In this document: one piece after another, positions 52,901-64,000 of the stretch
Layout: each line of letters begins with the position of its first letter
Numbering within the stretch: position 1 is the stretch's first letter
NCBI GenBank assembly: GCA_023055505.1
Contig: JALIRH010000005.1
Location: 2,666,001-2,730,000 of the forward strand
Length of the DNA: 64,000 bases
Reading direction: 5' to 3'
From: Callipepla californica brunnescens
Taxonomy: Eukaryota; Chordata; Aves; Galliformes; Odontophoridae
The notes under the pieces: model-generated
Seen by the model: the letters and a program-made list of their open reading frames with translations, nothing else
What the model was told of the DNA's origin: nothing
Databases searched by the model: none
Program-made: the position numbers and the translations under genes

Positions 52901-55900
52901 GAAGTTAATGCACACATGATTTATAAAACAGCATGTTCTGAAATGAAAATCACTTCTCTTACCACTCATGTAGCATTAGGAATATACCTGTTGTTCACAT
53001 GCAACAGAGGGCTGAAAAGGAGGAACAGAACCTGAAGCAAAGCCTGAGAATCAGTAGCTCATAACATAGCTGCTTCCACAGCTGCACAACCCAGAAAGGT
53101 ACACATACCCACAGACACACACAAGCTCACTTCCCTTGCCATGCTCTCTCTCTTACCAAGACTTCATGACACAGAACTGCTTTTTACTAACTTAATCGCT
53201 GCATAGAAAGGAAAAAAAGTCACTCCCAAGAGCTAGCCACCTCAAGTAAGAGAAGGGAAACCACAATGACTAATTCACTGAAGTGCATTTATTCCGGTGG
53301 GTCAGCTGGCTGAAAAAGATGAAAAGGCAATTTTCAAGCCATCAGAGTGCAAGTTCCAATAACAAGGCAAGCATTCTTAAGAACATTTTTATCACTCACA
53401 AGTTAAAAGTAATGACTATAACAGACCCAGAAAATGATTCATATGCAGAAACAAACTCTGAGACAAGAAAAGAAATGTAACTTTGTCCCATTGACTTTAC
53501 TTTGACACACATAAGCTAGTTTTTTCCCTTGTAGTGTTTTGTTAGCGCTGGCACCTCAAACTTTACAGTAATTCCAACACAAGCATGACTTCCATTCATG
53601 TAATCACATCTGTAGCTCATTTGGAAAACCCCACAAAGGAGTATAAACAGTTGGGGGTGATCTGAATATCATCCCCAAATCTGGAGCATGACTAAATCTC
53701 AGAGGAACTATTAACCCTTGGGAGCACACAGCTGAATCTGCTGTGGCAATAGGAATGGATAGTGTTATGAACACCATCATTCCTGTCTACCAGCCTTTAA
53801 TGGATTAAGTGCACAAAATCCAAGATGTTGTCTCCCTCCAGAGTTGAATTAAGAACAGTGGTGCTTGTGCACATATGAAGTATCTCACACACCCTGGGAA
53901 GGGAACGACCCACTGGTGCCTCTTAGCTGCTGGAAACTGGATGACTATAGTTCTCCTTACAGTGCAACAGGTAATACTGCATCTTGCTTCCTAACCACTG
54001 TGCAGGACACACTAAGATGATCTGCAACAACACATTCAGGTTGGCCTCCCTGGAAAGCAGAAAACTACACCCTAATTAAGGTGGTTCAACATTAACTTCC
54101 CATATTTGTTAAGTAAAACATCAGGATTGGGTCCATGTCCTCTCTTTTGCAAGACCCATGCCTTAAGAGGCTTTGGACAAAGCTGTATTCTCCCTCTGAG
54201 AGCCATGGTAAGATCTATTTGCCTGGACATGCAAGGGCTTCATGCAGCCCCTCATCACAGCTACCAACCCCTCCTTCCAAGTCATATCAAATCTAGTGAG
54301 CCTGAAAAATTCAAACCCCTAAGGGATTCTAAACTTGTACATAAATCTCGACAGCATTGTCTAATTTTTTCTTGTCTAAACAGATCTTAGAAGTACACTG
54401 CTGCTTACTCTTTTCTGAAGGGGAACCAAAGGAAGAGCCAAGACTAATTCCTGCCTCCAGGTATTGGAACAAAATATTCATGCTGAGCCTCCTCTCAAGT
54501 CTTCCTCAGAGAAATCTTAAGCCCAGAATGTGCCAACAGGGACCAGCATAATTCAACAGTTCCCCCTCCACTGCTAGAGAGATTCCTGCAGGGCATTTTC
54601 CATCTAACACAAATGACTAACATCTACATGAACATTTTCACAAACCACCAGGAAAATGTTCAATAGAGGTGAAATTAGATTTTGAAGAAAAGCTCTTTAT
54701 TATGTTAAAGAAAGCCTTTTTTTGGGTGGTCTCTGCTCAGCAACATCTTCCCAAGACTCTCTAATGCATTCACCTGGAAGGTCATCTTGTGCTCAGCAAG
54801 ATGATCCCTTCCGCGCGAATGCTGAAAACAAGCTATCACCAATGTGAATGCCTGTGTCCCCAGGAGCTCTGAGCGTTTCAGAAAAGAGAAACAGCAAAAG
54901 GGACCAACAGCAGAGAACACTATTAATTACCCACATGATTAAGTGGCAAAAGACTGAGAATCAGCAGTGTTGAACTGCTATGGCACTCAGGTTTTGTGGT
55001 AAAAGAGAAATTGTACAATATTTTTAAACAAATTGAGAGTAAGGGTGACCTCAAGAGTACCCTAAAAGCTGATTCCCACTGTCTCTAAAGGGAAATGCAT
55101 TCAGCTCCTGCAAGTCTTAAAAGCTGCTGCTGACAGAAAGCAATGCAGCAAGGTGAAAGCTTGAATGTAGTTAAAAAAAAACAAACTCACAAACACAGAA
55201 GGCTTTCTAGAGAAATTTTCATCTACTCTGCAGCCCTTTTCCCTATGCTGGGTGCTGTTCGTGGTGCTTTTCAGAAACACTTGCACTGTCCTGATTCAGC
55301 CCTGAGGCCCCAACTACCCTAGGAGAAGGCAGCTCACATATTTCAAAGCAATTAAAGCTCCTGTAAGCCATACACAGACTAATTATGTCACAGTGCAATG
55401 ATAGAAGTGCTAGTCTTAACTATGCTGAACTGAGTTAGGTGCAACAACTTGGAATTTAGTGCTATTTTGGTCCTATTTCTTGTTGCAGAATAGTTTGCAT
55501 GTGCCTGTTATACAGCATAGATGCATCAGGTGAACATAAGCTTGAAACAAATCCCCATTCTTCCAACTGGCTGTCTAATAAGGCAAAAAACAAGAAGGTG
55601 CCTTGCAGTGAGGGGCAGCACAGCTTCCCGCCTTGTTCTGCTCACAGTTACCATGGCAGTGCAACAGCACAAACACTGCTTGCTGTGTCCCACAGTCACA
55701 GCCTTCCCTTTGCTCTGGAAACTTCCACAGTGGGACCTGGCTGCTCTTTAAGGAAAAGTACCCAGTTATTTCACCCTCTCACTTGTGGAGCTAGAGTTTA
55801 TAGTTTAGGTAGCTCCCTGGGTCATATGCAAAACAACCATTTTCAGGAAATAAAAACAAATGGAGTGGAAAACATGAATAAAACATATTCCGTGCACAGC

Positions 55901-57235
55901 AGTAAAGAACAACTCTTTATCACAAGCATAAAACAATACTGCACAATTCCATAAAGGCACGCACCAAAATAACTAGCCAGTTTAAAGAGTAACTTCTTAA
56001 GAAGATGCTGATCAGAGGACATTTTACATACCAGAAAAAATGCCATTTTGCTGCATACCTTTGTATTGCTAGCTAATCCAACAGAAGAGTTGCACTTAGT
56101 TTCCTAAGCAGCTTCCACTACACATGCTTTATGTTACATTTCTCGGAGAAATTACTCAATTGCACAAAATTAGGCACCCTTCTGTGGAAGCTATGCTGAA
56201 ATACAGCCCCTTTGCAAGAAGCATCACTTTCTACTACTACAGCTCCACTAAACTCGAGAAGAGCTCTCTACTTCTCAAGGACTATCCCTTAGTAATAAAG
56301 GCTGAGTTACACCTGACACTTTCAGGACTCCATTTAGGGCATCCTTACAACTGTATACCTACTGCTGGGAAACTCACACTAGCAGTTCCCTACCTGCCAC
56401 GAGTTAAGAGCCAACTGCCTACAAAGCTGAGCTGTGCTTCATGAAACTCTCTGATCACTCTCACAAGGGCCAACAGCCACTTACAGTGCAAGTCTTGCCC
56501 TATACCACCTGGTCTCCTGCATGAAGTATGATAATTTCTTTCTCATAAGTCATTCTTTTTTTAACCACCTATCCATTTTTGAAAGTATCTCAACAAATCA
56601 GACAAAAAAAAAAATGGATGCCAGTCAGAAGATGAAGCTCACTTCTCAGCTAAATATAATATAGCCAGACCAAACCTCTCCTTCAGTCACTTGCCAGAAA
56701 ATTCCTATTCACTCTGTTCAGTAACATACTTAGTCAATTACTCAGCTACTAGAATAGTAGCAAACAAAAAAGAAAGTTAAAAAATACTTCTCATTTAGCC
56801 CATAATGAATATACTAGCAATCCTGGAAAATGGAAGCTGAAATTGCCATAGGAGTAACCATAAAAGCCAAGAATTTATCTTTCTCCCTAGCAAGAAGGTA
56901 AGGCTGCACACAAACCAAAAAGACACTGCAACACTATAATGTGATGGAAAGTAGAATGATAATAGCGGGGTAGCAAAGTCTTCAGCTGCAATAAAAGAAG
57001 ACAAGCCTGAATGCAACAAACACATTTGCTTACCTTTGTAAGACCACAGGCAAGCAGGGTTCTCTACTGAAATACTCTCACCTCCACTGCCAACCCTAAA
57101 ATGAGGTCTAGGAAGGGGTGAATCCTGGCTCCATCCTTTTTGGTCACTCAGGTACGTTGCATGCATCTGTGCTCCCTTGGGTTGGCACTGTCTTTTCACC
57201 AGGTGCTCAGGCACTGGTGGTCAGTCTGTCACTCA

Positions 57236-60200
57236 GCATTTCTGCTTCAGATGTAAATACTGAATTTGTTAAATAATAATAATTTACCTAAAATAAGGCT
57301 CTTTAGGCTATATTACTGTTTCTTGGGATGTGAAGAGGTGAGTAGTAATTTAGTTATATTTTAATATCAGAAAAATGTTGAAAAAAGCACTAGTTTGTTT
57401 TTTTTTTTTTTGAGCAGCAGAGTACTGTTAAGGTTGGTGTAGCATACTTTTCGTTTTATTAAACAGCTGATATCAAAAGACTCAGTTTATATAAATTGTG
57501 CAGGTTATTAATAATTACTTAATCTAAATTGATACTTGATAGGACATGAGAAGGAGGAGAATAAATACAATAGCTCCTGATTTGTTAGCATGTAATATAT
57601 AAAAATACAGTTATACTATGCAGTCAAACTTCAGTGATGTTTCGATGTTAGTTTTTACTCGTTGGATGCCTCAGAGTTCTTGAAGAGAAGATAAAAGAAA
57701 AAATAGCTAGTAGTGAAGCTGTAAACTGTCTGAATATGCTTACTTTTTCCTCTAAAAAGAACATTTTCTGCAAGCGTGACAGAAGTAGCTATTAGTTTCT
57801 CAGGCCATAGAAATTCTAAAAGGGAGTGCAATAGAAAAGGCTGGTATTAGTTTAGTTACCTAGGTTGTTTTCTACAGTCTACTCCTTAAAAACTCTGCGT
57901 TTTGGAAGCATTTTGAGAAACAGGTATGGTTTCAACACCTTACTGTTATAATTATATGAATGTTGAATGGTTATTAACAATCAGTTAAGGCTCACAGACC
58001 GTATACTGGTCTAGTCTCTAATCCAGTAAGCTTGGTTTAATTTTCTTACAAAGCGCTTTCTGTAGTAAAGAAGATTTGAGTTTCAGTTACTGAGAAGAAT
58101 AAAAATGTAACTACATAAAGTAAATGCCTTGTGCTAGAAGAGATCTCTAAGCTTTCTAAAAACATACGAAGAAAGTGATTTGTACAAGTCTCGTCTTCCT
58201 CATGTGTATTTTGCATCATTTTGAGTAGCCTTTTTAGAAGTTGTTTCTACCAGATCTGCATGATTAGGAGCACTAAGCTTTTGCTGGAGAACAACTTATA
58301 ACCAGTAAGATATTAGGAGCCCCAAGTAGTCACTGCACTTTGAAAGCATGTTATATATTACCTTTAACCAGTCTACAAAGCTCAGTAGGATATCTGCTCG
58401 ACAGTCATTCCTGTCCTTTTACCTCTTTCATCTAGCATCACCTGTATTTGTAGGAGGTACGCTCTGTAGCATGTTCTGAGCGCACATAAAGGCTCAGAAA
58501 TCTAAGAGCTTGAAGGTTGATGGTATTTTTTCCTTCTGTGATTGCAAAGGAAGAACACGGTTTAACCATAATATGAAACTGGCAACGTGCTAGGATTTCT
58601 CCAGCAGTTACATGTGCCAAGCTCTCCATCTAGAGGTGAGCTGATGGGTTTGGCTGTGTCAGGGTAGGCTGTGCCTAAAGTAGGAAGGATACCTCTGTCA
58701 GCAGCGCAAATCGAGCTCACATTGATCAGCACTGCCCCTGTTAAGATGCTGCTATTTGATCATCAAAGATCATTTCTGCTTTCAAGCCAGAGCTGTTCAG
58801 CTGGCCCTTCTGTCAGATACATTTCAGCTGTTTCAGTACATCTACCTTTTCCTTTCCAGAAGTCACTCCTGGCACATAAGGAGAGAAGATATTTGACAAA
58901 CTACTCTTGAACACATCTTTTCATGTTTTTTTTAAAGTTATTTTCTCTCTTATCAGCAAATGTCCTAAACTGGCCCTTATATGCAGGGCAAACCATCTCT
59001 ACCTTGGCGAAGATGTGCACCCAAGAAAACAGCTGTGGGCAGAAGTCAGTGTAACTTCCTTTGCAAAAAAAAAACATCTTTGAAACAAGCAGAAACCAAC
59101 ACCAGAGGCACCGGTGACCGTACTCACAGTTCTGTAAATTGAGACAGAATTCTCAGCTAGTACCACTTTCAACAGTCAGAAATAATTTCTCTTGAAAATA
59201 GGTGATCAAAATACTCTCTCTCCTTTTGTTGAAAATGAGCATCCACTTACGTCATTCATATGATCTTTCTTTGCTGAAGCAGTTGACTAAGATGTGCAAG
59301 AGTGATTGCATGGGAAAGAACAAACTTGTAGTTGGGTCTAAAGGCAAATGATTGCTTCTCATTCAGTTAAGGAAGAAAGGTGCCTTGAAGCAAGCCACAT
59401 CTTGAAAATCGAGATGCATGTAGTTATTCATTTGGCGAGCACTTTCTTTGTTCTTTCCTCTATCATGGAATCTGATTTGATAGCAAGTACTCACTGCTTT
59501 GAAATTGGGTAAGTACAGATGTGCTGTCAACCTGGCCTTGAAATCCTGAAACCTTGTTTAACTCCCTTTCTTGTTGCATGTTTGTCCTGAAATTTCAGGC
59601 TGGTAACTTTCGATGCAGTTCATTATGAGGGTGGTTTACAGCAAAGTGAACTACATTTTGCAAACAGAATTGCCTGCGCTCGTGGGTCCAACAGAACCTC
59701 TGCAAGGTCAATCATGGCTACAGCTAGTGCTGCTCTCAGTGCAGGCACTTGGCTTGCTAGGTCTATTTGGTCCCATGCTCTAGTGGACCTAACTCCCAGC
59801 TCTGCTTTGCTTCTGTAGATAGCTAATGATTTGGAACAGATCCAAAGTAAGGTGGTAAACCAATGATTGAATGTAATTCCCAACAGAATGGAGAAGCGAG
59901 CACAAAAGCCTCTGCAGATTCGAGGTTTAAACACCAACATTTGAAATGGATAAAGGTTAGTCAAGTCTATTAACATTTTGTGCATACCCATATCACAGCG
60001 TCACACTTCTAGAAGTTATGTATTTACTATTAGCAAATACAAATTTTTCCAGTTACTATCTTTTCTAACAGTTCCAGTGCCAAGCAAGTCCTCTGTGTTT
60101 ATCTTTGTTTTGGAAATAAGTGTCTCTGTACAACTGTTCCTTTTAAATTCAAATGTTCCTGAAATTGCTTTTTGTTTTGTTTTGTTTTCCCCCAGAGGGG

Positions 60201-61989
60201 AGCTGTGAAATGAGTGAAATCTTGGCAAAAAAAAAAAAAAAAGTTCTGTTGCAACAAGGCTAAATTCCTGTTATTGCAAAAGCACAAATCATTCTCGTTG
60301 TAGGATTCAGCAGACAATAGCTTGTGCATCTAAGTGAACTCTGGGGCCATAAAAAGCATACGTTGCGTGGGTTACTCGAGTACTGAGGGGCCAACGAGAA
60401 CATAAATGGAGTCAAACACAAACATAAGCAATCTGCGTGGGTAAGTTTTGCAAACAGTGAACCACTTTAGAGCAGTGAGGCAGTGACGTCTGATCCTCTC
60501 CAGAGTAGTTGTGAACTGAGGTTATGCTGAAAATTTCAAGCTGTGATGATGTGGGTGGTTAAGGAAGTGAACTGACAACATAACTCGGCAGTTCAGACCT
60601 CAGGTCTAAAATAAATCCCTGAACTTTATTAAACTGATCAAAAGCCTGATCACAATTCTTTAAGAGCACTTTTTACTGTTGACACTCTGTATGGGTCTTA
60701 CGCTGTCTATGTAACTTTCTTTTTTTCTACTGTAATAGGCTTCAAAATAATTGGGAATGGTTTTAAAGAGACACCTTAATGGTAAACTGGAGCTAAAATC
60801 ATTTATCCAATGATTAGCCAAAGTCAGCTTTAAGTTTTGATGCTGCTGACAGGGAGAAAGGAGCACAGTCAGGGTTCTTTCTCAGTCAGCTTGTCTTCTA
60901 CTGCCATCTACTGAAGTACCCAGCATCTTTCCTGTAGCATATATGTTATTTAAATAAATCTACTGCGTTGGAGATTAGACAGGATGCTCCATCAGTAAAT
61001 CTGTCAAAGAATTCAAAAGAAAATCCAATGCACTGCAGTTGCAAATTTTGCAAGAACTTTTGACTGCAACATCTCCATAGTCATAACAGCCCTGTCAAAA
61101 TCTAGCCAGCAGACTACACAGTAGGACTCGTGCATTGAGCAGACCATCTGGATATGAAGCATGCAGAACTACCAAATAACATCAGAAGAGCTATTAAATA
61201 GCCGTGCTCCTTGGCCTCTAAGACATTGGCTAAAGCATTCTCTATAGCCATGCTACAAGCTCAGTGATACAGCAGATCAGGTTGAATCCCATAGGGGATA
61301 TAGATATGAGGGAAAATTATAACACCACTTCATCTGAAGCGCTTGAGACAGAAATCTTGTATGGAGCAGAAAGGTTAAAAGACACTTAACTTTATTAAAC
61401 TGTATCACTACATGCTCTGAAAGCTAGGCCACAGAGTTGCTTTTTGCAATTGAGTAAGTGCAGTAAGAGAAGTTTCTGCAGCAGTAACTGCCTTGCAGCT
61501 ATCACATAATTCATAAGCGTGTTATTGTTCAATTCTTCTTTGCTAGGAGCATTTCTGCTCTGCAATGCAGAATCCCCACTTTACAAACTGCTGCTACAGC
61601 TCCCGTTTCATAAACACTGTTTTGCTGAACTATCAACTTCTACTGACCTAAAGAAAACACTGCATGCTTACTTTCCAATATTTGTGTTATATTCTAATCA
61701 TTTACCACAACACCTGTCCTTACCCCACCTATTTTCCATGGCCACTTCTAACCCACAGAATACCAATAGTTGTGTGCCCTGCTGCACCAATGTAGTAGAA
61801 CTGACAATATTTTCTTCAGTTAAGACTTCCACTTCTCAGAAGGAGAAGCAGGACACAGAGGACCTGAGGAGCTGTCTTCTCTGTTTACTCTTTCAGGGGA
61901 TGAAATGGACATTTCAAAGCCTTGAATTATCTCATGTTGCTGTCTCAGGGAGGGGGGGAAGCAAACAGGTACCTCCAACATTTAAAACA
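57236..61989. other. Intergenic sequence downstream of COPS4, no gene seen
   Basis: From about 57.24 to 60.9 kb the plus strand becomes richer in T and G than the sequence to its left, then reverts. No PLAC8-like Cys-rich exon (the convergent neighbour of COPS4 in human) was found on either strand. The 166-codon plus-strand open frame at 61.5-62.0 kb has no start context, domain or conservation argument and overlaps the COPS4 3' end. Confidence 0.5.
60350..60500. promoter_or_regulatory. Possible small regulatory element (CpG cluster with CRE-like site)
   Basis: Outside the 8 kb island this is one of the few places with several close CpGs (TACGTTGCGTG, ACTCGAG, CAACGAG, CTGCGTGG). A TGACGTC core resembling a cAMP response element lies near 60,485. 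A splice-donor-like GTGG followed by GTAAGT is at about 60,440. No open frame or gene accompanies it. Confidence 0.22.
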
Positions 61990-62333
61990 ACTGGCTTACT
62001 GCAGCTTTTATTAGAATAACTACAAGTAGAAGAAACATGGCACTTCCATTTTTCACAGTGGGATAAACACCTTAGGAAGTAATGGGCTGCAAAGCTACAG
62101 TAATACAGTGGAAAACCAAATGACATTAAATAAACCAACACCCACAGCTTTCAGGACAGCAAAGCGCAACACAGAGGCAGCAACATCATCATCTCACAAC
62201 AAACATAGTATCACCTAATGTGTCCTAAGGCAGAGTGAAAGCAAAAGGTGTGGACAAAAAGGTGGGTTATTCATTCAGCTAACAGTCCTGCTCAGTTTCC
62301 TTTCCTCCAGCACAGAAGAACATGGCTGTGCAA
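61990..62333 (-). other. COPS4: COPS4 3' untranslated region (inferred extent)
   Basis: Sequence from the stop codon to about 20 bases past the first AATAAA on the minus strand, giving a 3' UTR of about 340 bases. Downstream of the likely cleavage site the transcript strand contains TGTTTT- and GTTGG-type stretches, consistent with the GT-rich element that supports cleavage. Longer alternative 3' ends cannot be excluded. A long plus-strand open frame overlaps the far end but is not supported as a gene. Confidence 0.65.
62007..62012 (-). terminator. COPS4: COPS4 polyadenylation signal AATAAA
   Basis: Canonical AATAAA on the minus strand (TTTATT on plus), the first such hexamer downstream of the COPS4 stop codon. 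Cleavage would be expected near 61,990. Confidence 0.65.
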
Positions 62334-63166
<833 letters not shown>

Positions 63167-63327
63167 AAAATTTTGCCACCTGCTGGCCACAGCAGCATAC
63201 TGCAAAAACATTACTGACAGCAGTTGTAAATAATTTGCTTGCATTGCTAGACAGCAACTCAAAAAGACAATACTGAATGGTGCAAAACAAGCAAAATTTA
63301 AAGAAAACCCTAAAAATCCCAACTTAC

Positions 63328-63412
63328 TCTCAAAATGAACAATTCCATCAATCTGATCAATGAATCCATTCATGCGCCCCTCAGTTATCATCTGAGAAGC
63401 TATCTTTTCTGC
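63328..63412 (-). CDS. COPS4: COPS4 penultimate coding exon
   Basis: This 85-base exon follows a 371-base intron. It begins in phase 0 after a TTTCAG acceptor and ends one base into a codon at a consensus GTAAGT donor. The product begins [16 protein letters not shown] and ends DGIVHFE. This is the winged-helix segment of the COPS4 PCI domain, used for subunit packing within the signalosome. The phase (0 in, 1 out) matches the flanking exons exactly. An open frame running past the donor into the intron ends soon afterwards and is not part of the protein. Confidence 0.97.
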
Positions 63413-63750
63413 CTGAAATAAGGGAGAGAAAATGATGTTAGGTATCTGATCCGTTCCGAAAGAAATGAGAAACAGACACAGGTTCAACAGTCCTTATATG
63501 TGTTTCATCTACATGAAGATAGAGGCAGAACTGAAAACATCTAACCATACACCAACTGACCTAATCAATGGCATCAAAATATGCTACAGTCAGTCCATTC
63601 CATACCGTGTACCTTTCCCTCTCATAAAATGTGCTAAATACTTGACTTTTGTCACATGTCCAGCAATGAATATTTAATAATTCCCTATTAGTAAACTAAT
63701 TTTCCTAATATTAACTAGAGCTACTCTTGTTACATCTCTGCTGCTTTTTA

Positions 63751-63900
<150 letters not shown>

Positions 63901-64000
63901 TTATGGGTTGAATGAGACAACTCATTAACACAAATGAAATATCTGGTTTATATTGTAGAACAGATGTAAAGTGTTTTTTCTAAAGGTTATAAAAGCAGAA

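Larger units (their letters stand above)
39055..57235. other. No identifiable gene
   Basis: Long stretch with two diverged CR1 scraps near 45 kb, low-complexity tracts and scattered weak splice pairs on the minus strand (49.9, 51.2, 53.2 and 57.05 kb). A plus-strand AATAAA near 47.47 kb follows a modest open frame, but no family is recognisable. Confidence 0.55.

Noticed and set aside
61519..62019. 166-codon plus-strand open frame next to COPS4
   Set aside because: It overlaps the inferred COPS4 3' end on the other strand, has no domain or splice structure, and shows composition like translated non-coding sequence.

Overview
The window reads as vertebrate nuclear DNA from a bird. It is AT-rich and gene-poor, its only clear interspersed repeats are truncated CR1-type LINE copies (avian-style 3' tails related to ATTCTATG), and it shows no mammalian SINEs and no prokaryotic gene organisation. 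One gene can be named with confidence. The last three coding exons of COPS4 (COP9 signalosome subunit 4) lie on the minus strand at 62,334-63,899, with consensus splice sites, matching phases, a stop codon and a downstream poly(A) signal. The 5' part of COPS4 lies to the right, outside the window.

Layout from left to right. 1-7.7 kb is minus-strand-biased sequence with weak candidate minus-strand exons at 5.9 and 4.3 kb and CR1 copies at 4.4 and 6.8-7.1 kb. 7.8-8.6 kb is a CpG island, almost certainly a promoter. It carries minus-strand splice donors at 8,471 and 8,097 that would feed an exon at 7,898-7,745, which suggests an unidentified gene or lncRNA transcribed leftwards. 8.6-57.2 kb has no recognisable gene. 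It holds A-tracts nearly all on the plus strand, CR1 fragments, and scattered exon-like islands. The best are a 165-base plus-strand block at 38.9 kb and minus-strand blocks at 14.9-15.0 and 30.1 kb. 57.2-60.9 kb has a visibly different strand composition (more T and G on the plus strand) and no gene. 61.0-62.3 kb is intergenic sequence followed by the COPS4 3' UTR.

No operon-like cooperation, CRISPR array, tRNA, rRNA or intact mobile element was seen. Almost all long open frames here are chance frames, frames across the CpG island, or frames across CR1 copies. The observations most worth checking are the promoter at 8 kb, the exon-like block at 38.9 kb, and the absence of a visible convergent neighbour (PLAC8 in human) downstream of COPS4. 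No exciting new system could be demonstrated from sequence alone.
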